NCBI GenBank assembly: GCA_947069175.1
Contig: CAMTDV010000013.1
Span: forward strand, 25,795,857 to 25,859,856
DNA length: 64,000 nt
Source of the DNA: Scalesia atractyloides
Lineage: Eukaryota > Streptophyta > Magnoliopsida > Asterales > Asteraceae
Reading direction: 5' to 3'
Position 1 is the first letter of the stretch. Every line of letters starts with the position of its first letter. Shown piece after piece: positions 33,040 through 44,254 of this stretch. The notes beneath the pieces are model-generated. The model did not search any database and was not told the DNA's origin. It saw only the letters and a program-made list of their open reading frames with translations. Made by a program: the position numbers and the translations under genes.

Positions 33040-33415
33040 ATAGGCATCTCGGAATGAGTTTTTTTTTTTAATTTATTCCGAGATAGGCAATCTCGGATTG
33101 AGTTTCGGATTAGTCCGAGAGATGTGTATTGGATAAGGACATCAAATTAGCCAGTATAGGCATCTCGGATGAGGGTCCCTTGTAATTAGTCCGAGATGGC
33201 ATCTCGAATAGTTTCGGATTAGTCCGAGATTGGGTATCTCGGATAAGACTCAAATTTCGTCCGATGAGTTAGGCATCTCGAATGAGTCTTGGAATTAGTC
33301 CGAGTTAGTCATCTCGGAATGGAGAACTCTCATGATTTAGTCCGAGTTAGTTATCTCGGATGAGACTCTGATTAGTCCGAGTTGGTTATCTCGTATGAGA
33401 CTCTGATTAGTCCGA
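33040..33415. repeat. Minisatellite with ATCTCGGA / TCCGAGAT inverted motif
   Basis: About nine to ten units of roughly 35-45 bp carrying ATCTCGGA...GATTAGTCCGAG. Because ATCTCGGA and TCCGAGAT are reverse complements, adjacent units can pair. Units near 33340-33410 are the most alike. Confidence 0.75.
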
Positions 33416-33922
33416 AACTTATCCTGCAAGATTTCAAAATCTCTAATGATGGCAGTTAGTTGTGATAAGTTTTGAAATTCGAAAATTAAGGGATTATGGG
33501 ACAATTTGTTTCCTATTTTAGTGCTGATTAGATTTATCTCATTAATTCGAAAACTATATCTATTTATAATAATAGCAGATTTCGAAAAGTTTTAATTAGA
33601 TAAAATAGATCAATACCAAGAAAAACACCCCATAATCAGAATTACATTCCAAAATATAGGAATTTCTTCGAATTTCATAAGAACATGTGACGAACCCTAA
33701 AAAACATAAACTTAAATTCTGGAATAGTAATCCGAAATCTAGGATTCTTATGATTTCGGAATAGTAATTTATCCATTAAACAAAAATCTGAATTTTAACT
33801 CACAAAATTTATGTGATTCCGGAACAGTATTTTCAAAATATTATTAGGTTATCAAATTTTTGTTTTCTTGATTTTTAATCCCAGAATAATGGACTCAAAA
33901 CAGAACTGATTTATCAACATAT

Positions 33923-33934
33923 GCTCTAATACCA
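33923..33934 (-). promoter_or_regulatory. Primer binding site, minus orientation
   Basis: Minus-strand TGGTATTAGAGC, two bases from the LTR end at 33937. One base differs from the usual initiator tRNA-Met complement TGGTATCAGAGC. Confidence 0.7.
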
Positions 33935-33936
33935 CA

Positions 33937-34525
33937 TGTTGATCAGTTCTGTATAATCATAATGGAAAATATAAACGAAATACCTAAGACTGCAGACAGG
34001 CCAGCGGAGAATCCAGTCAGAGACGCAGCCATGGAGTTCGACGTCTTTGTCACTGTGATCTGGTTCCTCCTTAGGGTGTAAAATTATGATGGTGATAACC
34101 GAACTAGGGATGAATTTGGTTTAGGTTATGGAGAGAGAGGTGGGTGGCGGCTATGATGTTAAGGATGTTATTGTGAGTGTCTAACCCTAAACCTCTCTAA
34201 TCATCTCCTTATATACACCCAGAAGGAAACCCTAATTAGTTAATTCTGGTAAGATGGTCCATCAACAATTACCAACTAATATATAATAGGATTAATTTTA
34301 TTTGATCTAATATAATATAAATGATTATAATGGCTACATGATTAAATATTACAAATATAATATATTTAATCTTACATCATGTACTTCAATGATTCTTTAC
34401 TTAGCATCATAACATAATTGTTACTGGATTGAACGTCAATTGGGTATGTGCAAGTTGAAAGCCCCACACATATACAAAGAAATCCAATTTTAGTTATATG
34501 TACTGTGTAAGACATTATCCCAACA
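33937..34525 (-). repeat. LTR-like repeat, right copy (5' LTR of minus element)
   Basis: On the minus strand it begins TGTTGGGATAATGTC and ends GATCAACA, typical copia LTR ends. TATATAAGG is present near 34208-34216. Flanking 5-mers (27980-27984 CATCA and 34526-34530 ATAAG) do not match. Confidence 0.65.
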
Positions 34526-34936
34526 ATAAGCTAGTAACCAGAGATGTAATTGAGCCGAGTCATTCAAGATAGACTTGCTAAAAATTCAAATCGAGCCAAA
34601 TTTAAACAAGCTTGACTTTTGATAAAGGATCATATAATAAAGAAAGGGAATATTTCATAGAATGGTAACCAAGTTTTAAGAGTGTTCCAATCAGGTCACT
34701 CATAAAAGAATGTGTTCTAATTAAGTCATTAAAGTTTATTTTATGTGCTAATCGTATGTAATTATTATTTGTATTTTATATCTTAAAAAATCAACTTAAT
34801 GAATAGTACATGTCCCATTCACTACTTGCCACGTGCCAATCAATTTTTTTTCATTTCCCCACCTTCTATGAGAACCACAAATCGGATACATGATATGCTT
34901 TATTGTATACATAATTAATCGGTCGAATTAGCTTTA
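34526..34936. other. Unassigned intergenic DNA
   Basis: AT-rich, no gene seen. It contains an extra copy of TATACATAATTAATCGGTC (near 34907) that also begins each copy of the following duplication. Confidence 0.5.
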
Positions 34937-35717
34937 TTTTATACATAATTAATCGGTCAAATTCCCTACATTTGATGAGTTCGTATGTGATTTCCCCGTA
35001 TTTTCAATATTGATTTGATATAATTTTAAAATGGTTTATTTATATTTATATATAGTACAATACCTATATGGGGGGATAGTGCCTGGTAGTTGTTTGACAC
35101 TTCCCCATTGGTCCAACCAAATTACGATTATGCCTCATTTAAATTTACAGTTTTGTCATTAGTTTTGTTTTTTATCCCTGATAAATTACGATTTTTCCCC
35201 CAATGTAAAATTACAGTCATGCGATCGTTTTACTTTTTTTAACAAAACTATATTAGTGTTTTGTTTAATTAGTTGACTCGGTGTTATTTTTATTTGTGCC
35301 AGACGGTCAAATTAATTATTTTGTTTAATAATTATTTTGTTTAATTATTTTATACATAATTAATCGGTCAAATTCCCTACATTTGATGAGTTCGTATGTG
35401 ATTTCCCCGTATTTTCAATATTGATTTGATATAATTTTAAAATGGTTTATTTATATTTATATATAGTACAATACCTATATGGGGGGATAGTGCCTGGTAG
35501 TTGTTTGACACTTCCCCATTGGTCCAACCAAATTACGATTATGCCTCATTTAAATTTACAGTTTTGTCATTAGTTTTGTTTTTTATCCCTGATAAATTAC
35601 GATTTTTCCCCCAATGTAAAATTACAGTCATGCGATCGTTTTACTTTTTTTAACAAAACTATATTAGTGTTTTGTTTAATTAGTTGACTCGGTGTTATTT
35701 TTATTTGTGCCAGACGG
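34937..35717. repeat. 371-bp direct duplication
   Basis: 34937-35306 and 35347-35717 look identical base for base (offset 411), separated by about 41 bp of AT-rich sequence with TTTGTTTAAT repeats. No coding sequence. The identity suggests a recent duplication or gene conversion. Confidence 0.9.
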
Positions 35718-35924
35718 CTGCCTGGCACATGCTCATTTGTCCTAAAAAATTACAATTTTGCTCATAGTTTAAAGTTATAGTATTTCCATTGTCTTAGATT
35801 TTTTTAGCAAAAGTATGGTAGTGTTTTATTTTAATTGGTTGACTCGGTGTAAATTTTTTTTAGATCGTGTTATGAGTAGTATATGCAAGTAACCAAAACA
35901 CAGACGTACATGTTATGAGATAGA

Positions 35925-35990
35925 ATATTCGGCGTAATGCCCGCAACGCGGACGAGGCAAAATCTAGTTAACCTAAATAGCAGGTAAACT
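35925..35990 (+). mobile_element. Helitron-like 3' end candidate
   Basis: GCGTAATGCCCGCAACGCGG is followed by AAAATCTAGTTAAC, a GC-rich terminal motif before CTAG as in the modules at 22940-23280. No 5' end was identified; the 371-bp duplication may be part of the same element. Confidence 0.3.
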
Positions 35991-36181
35991 ATCATATATG
36001 GCATTCGGTTATTTTTTTATTTTCTTTAAACATGTTGACATAACTAAATAACAAAAGATACAAATAAAATAAATCAACTCAAAATACACATACATATCGT
36101 CCAACGAATACTATCATACACATCATCAATTTCGTTCCATAATTAAAAAACCCTACATCAACCATTGTCGAACACCACCCA

Positions 36182-36841
36182 TGTTATGATCTGAGTTTGA
36201 TATTGTTGTAATTGTTTGAGATGGAAATCAATGAAAGAAGATAAACAATTATGAAATAGTGTAGCGGAAAGAATAAACTTTCAAATCACAACAACAGAGG
36301 CATTGTTTTCATCAACATGCTTTTGTAAACTTCGATTCACATATGCATACAAATATTACAACTCCTCCTCCGCCTAAGATCACTGTAATTTGTTTGTACA
36401 GAATGTTAGAAGAAAAGTGATGAATAGAACAATACATGAATTGTTCTATTTATAGTACAAATCAAACCATTGTGGCATCTAGGCTGACGTCACCTTGACA
36501 GTGACATCTAACGACATAACAAACTCTAACATCTGCTAAGCTAAAACACCGTTACATTAATATATAAAAACTTTGTTGATCCAGCATCTATTGAAAAAGA
36601 AACTCTAATGGGCTTTAACCTCTGTTGGTCCAGCAGACTTTGGACTTTGAGCAGAGCTTGTCTTCAACAGATCTTGTATAACAGACTTTAGCTTCAACAG
36701 ACCTTGGAGTAGCAGATGTTTGATGTCTTTGCCTTTGGGAGGAGTTAAATATTCAAAGCGCTGTTTATTGTTGATCAGATGATATAGATCACTTTGGTTT
36801 TCCAATCATCTGTTCTTTTATAGGGTTTAATAGATCCAACA
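36182..36841 (-). repeat. 3' LTR of Sirevirus-like copia element
   Basis: 660 bp, minus orientation, beginning TGTTGGATC and ending GATCATAACA. It directly follows a polypurine tract (minus CTAGTGGGAGAT at 36842-36853) and ORF3 of the element. Left flank is ACCCA (36177-36181). The 5' LTR lies beyond the window. Confidence 0.7.
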
Positions 36842-36970
36842 ATCTCCCACTAGAACAGATGATGCTAAAACTCTTTTTTGTTGCTGATCTTTATTTCTCA
36901 TCAACATTTCCCTGATTTTCCCTTTGAACTGTAATTCAAAGTTCAGGGAAATCATGTCTTCAAAATCCCT

Positions 36971-37989
36971 TTATAATTCAAGGTTCAACAAGTCTTGGAG
37001 GTCATCTGCATTCAGACCATATGCATCCTCCATTTTCAGCCTTTGAATCTCACCATCTGATCTAAGCAAAGTCAATTCATGGGTGTCTGAGGATGACTTC
37101 CATTTTAGAATTTTTGAATCAGTTAGTTTTCTTGGGTGAAGACTTATTGTTAATGAATTTGGTGAAAGTGGCCTGCTGACAAGATTTTTCACAGTTTCTC
37201 TAAGTTTGTCACTTGTAGGATCTTTGTGAAAAAGCAGTTGGTTCTTGATTCCCTTCTTTTTGTGTTCTTCAAACATCTGCTCATCATCCTCAACCATCTT
37301 CTTTTGTCTTTTTACTTGATTTAAGGCAAGTGTGGGTAAGACAGTGGTTGAAGAATGCTTTTTGAGAGTTTGGGTCTGTTGAGGGACATTTGTTGTTGGA
37401 TAGACTGGCTTTCTAGGAACTGAGGGATCTTTCTTTCTAAGCTCTTCTAGTTTCTTGTATGTATCTACAATTCTGGACTCATACCATCTTGCAACAGATC
37501 TTGCTGAGCCAAAATTAGCAGCACCCAGCTCTTCTCTCATTCTTTTAAGCTTCAAAGCCCTATTTAGATCCATTTGTTTGTACTTTTTCCAGTCAGGTGG
37601 AATTGGCTTATGTAAGGGATCTTTGAGCATTTCCTGGATTCTATCAATTTCTTCCTTGAGATCATTTGATGACCAGTCTTTGAATTGTGCTCTTGTTGCT
37701 TTGTATGGCCTGTGCTGCATTATGTGGTCTAGATAATCCTGTTTCAGTTCCTCATCTAGCTTAGCATTGACAGGCCTTTCTGACATGGACTTACTCATAT
37801 CTTTGGCAAAATCTTCAATTTTTCTTACTTTGCTAAGTTCATGTGATAAGATACTTTGAGTAGCCCTATTATCTTTCCCTTTGCTCCTCTCTTTAGCAAT
37901 GCTCTCAGCCTGTCTAGCTTTCAACTTTAGATATTCATCTAAGTTTCTTGCCTTTCTATATCCAAAGAGAGATGGGAAATATTGTTTTT
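36971..37989 (-). pseudogene. Copia ORF3 (env-like position), C-terminal part
   Basis: Open for about 340 codons up to the insertion point at 37989/37990. It is Lys/Glu/Arg-rich with predicted coiled-coil stretches and ends in DLQDLLNLEL just before the purine tract and LTR. Sireviruses carry an extra ORF after pol, historically called env-like; function is unknown. The frame continues on the far side of the solo LTR at 40638 once one copy of the target duplication is removed, so this is one broken ORF. Confidence 0.7.
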
Positions 37990-40637
37990 TGTAAGACCCT
38001 AAACGCATTTTGACCCAAAACGACGCAGCGGAAATATGAACCATAAAATTCTTTCTTTATTAACTATATAACATACTTAAAGGTTCATTCATAAATTATT
38101 GGACACTTTCTAGAAATGATTTACTACATTCCTTATTGATTAACTTGCTAAATGAAATACATAGTACAAGCTATAAGACTACTCTTCTCGCACAATCCAT
38201 GTTCTTTGACTCGATCTTCGTCCACATATCCCCCATGGTGGTAATGTTGATCTGACTAATCTGCGGTCACCACATACATAACCAAAAAGTTAGTAACGGG
38301 TGACATCTTACATAATTAAGTGAATATATAATTAATCAATATCTACATAGCGTTCTAACTATGCTTACTGTTCCATAATTATATCCTTCTAAATTTATTC
38401 TTTACATCAGACTTCGCACCTTCGAAAGCCCAACACTTACATACCTGCATTCCTGTTTTATTCTCATTAGCAATACAGTCAGTAAGACATAATCTCAGCG
38501 ATTACAGACCTCCAACTTCGGTAGGCACATATCACTAATCTACATTTAATAGTTACAATCCCTGCTTACACTCGCACACATCCATATACTTACATACATG
38601 TCTGTGTGTTTGTTCACATGCAATTGTCGTGCCTAAATCGTATACTCGCCATTCGTCAATATTCGTACTTTAGTTTTACAAATCTAACGTCATTTAATAG
38701 CCTTAAAAACATCTTACGGGATACCGGGTTGGAGCCGAAATTAGTCGATAAAGAAACAAAAATAAGTAGACAGCTGGCTAAATCCGCCGTAAGCTACGGC
38801 CTCCTACCGTAGCTTACGGTAGCCAAGATCTGCTAAAAATTAATCCTCTACCATAAGCTACGGTTAGCTACCGTAGCTTAGGTAGCCACGTTCTGCCAAA
38901 AATTAAATCCTCTACCGTAAGCTACGGTTAGCTACCGTAGCTTACGGTCAGCTGCGAGCGAGCTTATTTGACCCATTTCGAGTCCCATTCGTTCATGCCT
39001 ATTCCGATTCATTTCAAATTAAACATTTAGCATCTAAACGAGGTCCAGCTCCTCTTTACACTACCGTAGTCTCACTTTAACAATAAATTCTACATGTGCA
39101 CAAGTTCAATTGTACTTTAATTATGTCGTTTAAGCGATAGCTTACTACTTAAAATTTGCTCCATTCGGTTTATATCAGTCACCATTCAATCTAGTTGACC
39201 ATTATCAACCCAATATCATCAAACTCGTCTTAGTACCTCCATTGTTCTTATGTTCCCACAAGCTTCTTCAACAATTAAAATAAAACATTTTCCTTAAAGT
39301 ATTTAAAGAGTGATTCCGGAAATCACTTACCTTAGCGTCCGATTTGCATCAGTTACCTTGCCTCCCTTTTGACCCGTTAGCCTTCCATGCTTCCATCCAT
39401 CTTGACATGATCCCTATACTTTCATGTCAACACAATCACATTCTTGTTAGCGCACATGTTCATTCGTATTAATATTTATATCTTTCCATTATACATTACT
39501 TGACCTTTTATTAACCAAATAACACATACATAAGACATAAACTAAAAGTCACCTTATTTCACATTCACGCAACTCACTTGTCATCATTCATGACACTCGT
39601 ATTATATGACATATCAACTACATGGTCTCTTAATTATGTACACATACACATACATGTATACTCCATTCCATCCACACTAGCATTTTTATATATCTTCACA
39701 ACTAACATCCTAACCCATACTAAGCTAACCCAACACCATTTCAACTTCATCCTTTCTAATGATCTTCAAACATGGCGTTATCACATTCTACAAGTTAGTT
39801 TACTTCTAATCACATCATTAACGTATCTCATTCATATATGTCAAGCCATTTCATACGATTTCACATCCTAACTTCATTTAGACATTTCATCATACACTTG
39901 GTGTGCATACCACTATCTAAGCATAATGTACGACCCATTCATGCTTTGATTCCCACTTCTTGCATTCATCTTATCAACACAACAAAAATCAAACAATTTT
40001 TATACTATTCTTTAAACTAACTAACACATAAGATCACACACGCATAAACTCATCAAATTTGCAACAAGATTAGACATGGATGACAAGCATCTTCATCATC
40101 CCAAATGGGTTTTACTTCCAAACATCAAAATCATCAAAAACATGCATAACATATGTTCTATATGACAATTTTAACACACAAGCATGCTTAATTTCATACT
40201 AATTTACTGAATTGATTATAACCCATTTATAAAAAGATCATCAAATGAGAATCTACAACTTACCAAGTGTTTAGTAGACTTAGATGATCATAAATCTTCA
40301 ACCATGCAAATGTTTTTGGCTCAACTCCATCCTCAATTTCTGGATTTTGGGTAATTGGGAGTACTCCCCTTGTTCTTCTCCTTATGTGTGTCAACACACA
40401 CATATACACACACCAACACACACTAAATTCCCTGCATTCTCTTTTTAATTAAACTCCACCCAAAATCATCACCTTTAGCCCCTCATATTTGTTACTAAAA
40501 CATAATTGACCCAAATTTCCTCCTTTAATGGTTTTTACCATACATAACTAGGTTAGATTGTCTAGTTATCTTATTTCATACTTAAAAATATGAACGCATA
40601 CTAGTGAATTAAACAATTCAAGTTTTGGGGAGTTACA
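37990..40637 (-). mobile_element. Solo LTR (Ty3 type) inserted in copia ORF3
   Basis: 2648 bp; on the minus strand it starts TGTAACTCCCC and ends GGGTCTTACA. No internal region or second LTR is present. The right flank is GTTTT (40638-40642) and the left flank GTTTTT (37984-37989), a target duplication with one-base T slippage. Removing it restores the ORF3 reading frame. It contains three hairpins at 38786-38955. Confidence 0.78.
38786..38955. repeat. Three CCGTAAGCTACGG hairpins
   Basis: CCGTAAGCTACGG and its reverse complement CCGTAGCTTACGG alternate, with 6-7 bp between arms, three times. Units are spaced about 65-70 bp. The second has decayed arms. Each unit can form a hairpin or cruciform. 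Confidence 0.85.
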
Positions 40638-40707
40638 GTTTTGAAGTATCCTCTGCTGTGAAAAATGATTCAGTTTCTTTTTTAACAACAAAAATTTCTA
40701 GACGATA
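40638..40707 (-). pseudogene. Copia ORF3, 70-bp fragment between two insertions
   Basis: A short island of ORF3 lying between the solo LTR and the chromovirus. It is open on the minus strand and in frame with 36971-37989. Confidence 0.6.
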
Positions 40708-43700
40708 TGTAACACCCTGTAAAATCGTGTCCAATAGTATAGTGACACGTGTTTCATTTTAAATAGTCTATTAAAGACCAATAAGGACTAAAGGTGTCAA
40801 CATGCTCAAACTGAGCCTCTGAGTGACGGTCCGATGTCAACATGCATAAATAACAGCCTCTGAGTGACTGATATGTCAACATGCTTGAAATTTGGCCTCT
40901 GAGTGACATCGAAATCAACATAGTTATAATAAGCCTCTGAGTGATCCTTTGTGAAGTCCTAACTCTCATTCGTGCCTTTTGTTGGACGTGAGGGTTCAAT
41001 TTTGTAAATATGTGAAAATTGGATAACGGGGGGATTTAAAAGTGTCAACATGTTAATTTATACCTCTGAGTAACCTTTTAACGAACCGAGAGCTCGACAA
41101 TGTCCGGGCATAATCCCGGGTATGCCAAGTATTGGCTACGAAGGGGTAAAAGTGCCAAAAGGTGTTTTAAAAGGTTTTTAGAAGCTTTTTAAAGTTAAGG
41201 GGCTAAAGTGTCAAACTTTGAAACTGGCCAAGGGGCGGTTGCGGACCACGAGAGACCTGGCCTGGGTCTCTCGCGGGGCGCGAGAAGAGGTCTGCAGCAG
41301 AAAGTTTGGCTTGGCCTCCAAACAAAGATCCAAAACCATTAATTCGAAACTATGGACTTGTAATCAGCTATGCCACGTTTTGGGACACTTGTAAGCTCCC
41401 TCTTACACCCCTAAACACCTGGCTTCACCTCCTTTGAGCTCTCCAACTATAAATAGGTGATCAAGTTCACCATTTGAACTTGCACCTTTCTAAATCACAA
41501 CTCTTCTCCCTCCTGTGGAAGTTCCTAGCTGAAAGTAGCATCCAACTTAGTTCTCTTGCATTCTAGGAACCTCTTGTAAGTGTTCCTTGCTCTTGCATTT
41601 TCGTTTATAGGCTTTTAAAGCCAAAAGTCATGCGTCTTTTGAAAAACGATTTGACTTTTGGTTAAGACCATTATGGTCCAGCCATTGTTCGAAATGAACA
41701 TGGCTAAGTGATTGCAATAAGGTAGGTGTTAGTCCCTATAAAGGGCACCTCCTGAAGATCACGTTTGCTAGACCAATTGACGGGTCAAAGTTATGATATT
41801 AAAAAGTCAAACAGGCCATTTTTCGGAAAAATCATAAATTGATCTTTTATATGTTATGAAACCTGTTTTGACACTTAAACAAGTTGGTAATAATTATTAG
41901 AACATGTAATAACATGTTCGGCTCGTCAATTTCAGTTCTAGGGTCGGTTCGCAACCGCAAGTCGCAAAGTTTGACTTCTGCTTTGACTTTCGAATCTGAC
42001 CCGATTTAGACTAGTTACCTACTGATCTAAAGTTGCATTATGATCGTAATATAATGTAGCATAACCCTCTGAGGTTATATTACATGATCATAATCAGAAT
42101 CCAAGTTTATGCACAAGTTCCATAATTATGTCATCTTTGACCAAAATGTCCTTTTTGCATAAAACAAGGTTTTAATGATATTGAACTTGAAAGTAAGTTT
42201 CATACTGAAGTAATAGTATAAGTAGGATTATTTGGGATGTTAAACCAAGTTATAAACTTAGTTTCAAGCTGGTCTTTAAACTATGTCGATAAATGGCGAT
42301 TTTAGCCCTTGTGGCTCATAAAATAGTTTTAATCAAATCTTTTCAAGGTAAATCTTTTACCTACTGATATTTTATGTTAAATAACATATCTAAGATATTT
42401 TAATCTAAACTTTACATCATTTTTTGTGAAAATCGCATAAAGACGCCATTTTACGACATAAGCGCCGTTTCGGCACATAGTATGGTTTTAAACCATATTA
42501 ATTAGCCAAGACTTGTTACCTACTGATTTTAAAACTTATTTTAAACATATTTACAGTAGGTACAAGTTTTAAACTCAGAATCCCAAATAATTTATAAACT
42601 ATGTGTAAAATGACCAAAATCCCCCTCCGGTGCATAGTTTGGTCATAAAAGATAAAATTACACATATAAATGATATCCTACTGATATTATATCATAAATA
42701 AATTATTTTTTCAGAGTACTTATGATCATAAACTTAAAATATATTCAAGTTACTTTTCTACGGTATATAATTACCGAAATGCCCTTATAAGGCATAATTT
42801 CGTTTTAAAACCTTAATGGGCATACAAATTGATATCCTATTGATATCTTAACTTATTTAAAGTATAATGGAATATAGAACTTGTCCATAACTTATCCAGT
42901 TACCCGATATCGCTAATATGCGTACAGTTACGTATATGTAACTATTTAACAGAAGTTAACCAAAACGGGTTTAACCTTGTCATTTAAGTTTCAAAATCCA
43001 GAATGTTTATAGTTTACCCATATTATACAAGTCAAGGTACTTGTTGGGATTAAACTACATTCTATCCAATCATCGTTTAATTTAGCGTCATACGTTTTGA
43101 TCAAGCACGCTAGTCGGTCTAATTCTATGACTTAAATAAGACGGTTAGTATTTAATTGGTTAGTTTATGCCATAATACAGAATAGAGACTTGCCGGTAAA
43201 TGCTATCTGCATTTAACTCTATCTGAATATGCTGAGTTATTAAAATAAAAGTAGACTAGCTCAGGTAAATACTCTCGACTTATTTCCCCTATATGGGCTT
43301 GGGTTACGGTAAATTATTGCCGCTTGGTTGGAAATGGGATCAATCGAACGTCGGTTCAGAGATAGTAAATCCGCATATTCTGTTTTAATCATTTTGTTTG
43401 GTAACTTAAACATCGGGGGTTAACTACCGTGTCCTGGATATCCTCGGCTCATTACAATTAGAAATGGCCACGACCTTAGCACGCGTGTAGGCATACACCC
43501 GATAGACGCTCAATTATGCATTCCCACAAGGTTGGGAGGAATTGACTCCTTCGTGAGTCCAAAGTGGTGTGTACGTTAATTGTGTCTCGGTCTCCGTACT
43601 GGGCCCCGCATGTATGAACAAACATATAAATCTGTTAACAAGGTTAGACGGTCAATTAACCCAAGTTATAAAAAGATTTTGTGTTGATACGCACTTAAAA

Positions 43701-44085
43701 CATTTTTGAAATGTTTTCAAAATGAGTCAGTTGGGTGTATTTACCAACGAAAGCTGACGTATTTTCAAAAGACTAAACTGCAGGTACAATATGAAAATAG
43801 GCTGGAAGTGCTCGGTAGTGATAGAGGATCTTGCAAATCCTAAATCTGCCCAAAGTCTGTTTTATATTCTTTCCATGTACAATTTATGATCCGCCTGTGG
43901 ATCTTCTATTACAACCCTGTATATTATTTTTTATTTTCGAACATTCGGTTTGTAATAGTAATTTTACTCCAAGACTTCCACTGTGCCGTGTTTAATTGAC
44001 TATGATGATTATTAACTGACGTTACGATACTCCCCACCCGGGCCCACCGGTGTATGGATTTGGGTTGGAAATTCGGGGTGTGACA
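40708..44085 (+). repeat. 5' LTR of chromovirus
   Basis: 3378 bp, TGTAACACCC to GTGTGACA. The first 250 bp hold four or five copies of a ~38-bp repeat with GTCAACATG(C/T) and GCCTCTGAGTGAC. The TATA box TATAAATA is at 41458-41465. A ~180-bp block just upstream (about 41220-41440), with CTCTCGCGGGGCGCGAG, is absent from the 3' LTR. No ORF of note. Confidence 0.88.
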
Positions 44086-44088
44086 GGT

Positions 44089-44100
44089 TGGTATCAGAGC
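44089..44100 (+). promoter_or_regulatory. Primer binding site of chromovirus
   Basis: TGGTATCAGAGC, three bases after the LTR end. Confidence 0.85.
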
Positions 44101-44254
44101 CAACGTTTGAGAGAATTAAACACTAGCCTTTTGTGTTTAATCTCAAACTTACACGAGCACATTCCTTAGACTTCCGAGTCTAGGCATTGACCTAGGATTA
44201 CTCATTTCATTATTAAGTTATTAGTATGTTTTTGAATGGATTTTTAACAGGAAA

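Larger units (their letters stand above)
28542..33922 (-). mobile_element. Non-coding interior of LARD-like LTR element
   Basis: 5.4 kb of AT-rich sequence between the LTR-like repeats, with no gag or pol motif on either strand. It holds a duplicated segment of about 115 bp (30310-30425 and 30660-30775) in which CAAGAGGTG faces CCTCTTG, a spaced CAGCTTTGGCCAGAA motif repeated three times (32570-32725), a GC hairpin (32931-32947) and a minisatellite (33040-33415). It may be a large retrotransposon derivative, or a very decayed copia element. Confidence 0.45.

Noticed and set aside
33040..33415. CRISPR array
   Set aside because: Units are degenerate and contiguous with no unique spacers, and the genome is a plant.
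36605..36805. 66-residue minus ORF in the copia 3' LTR
   Set aside because: It lies wholly within the LTR and has no recognised domain.
39578..40020. His/Ile/Ser-rich ORFs on the + strand
   Set aside because: They lie inside the solo LTR on the opposite strand to its transcription and have no domain.
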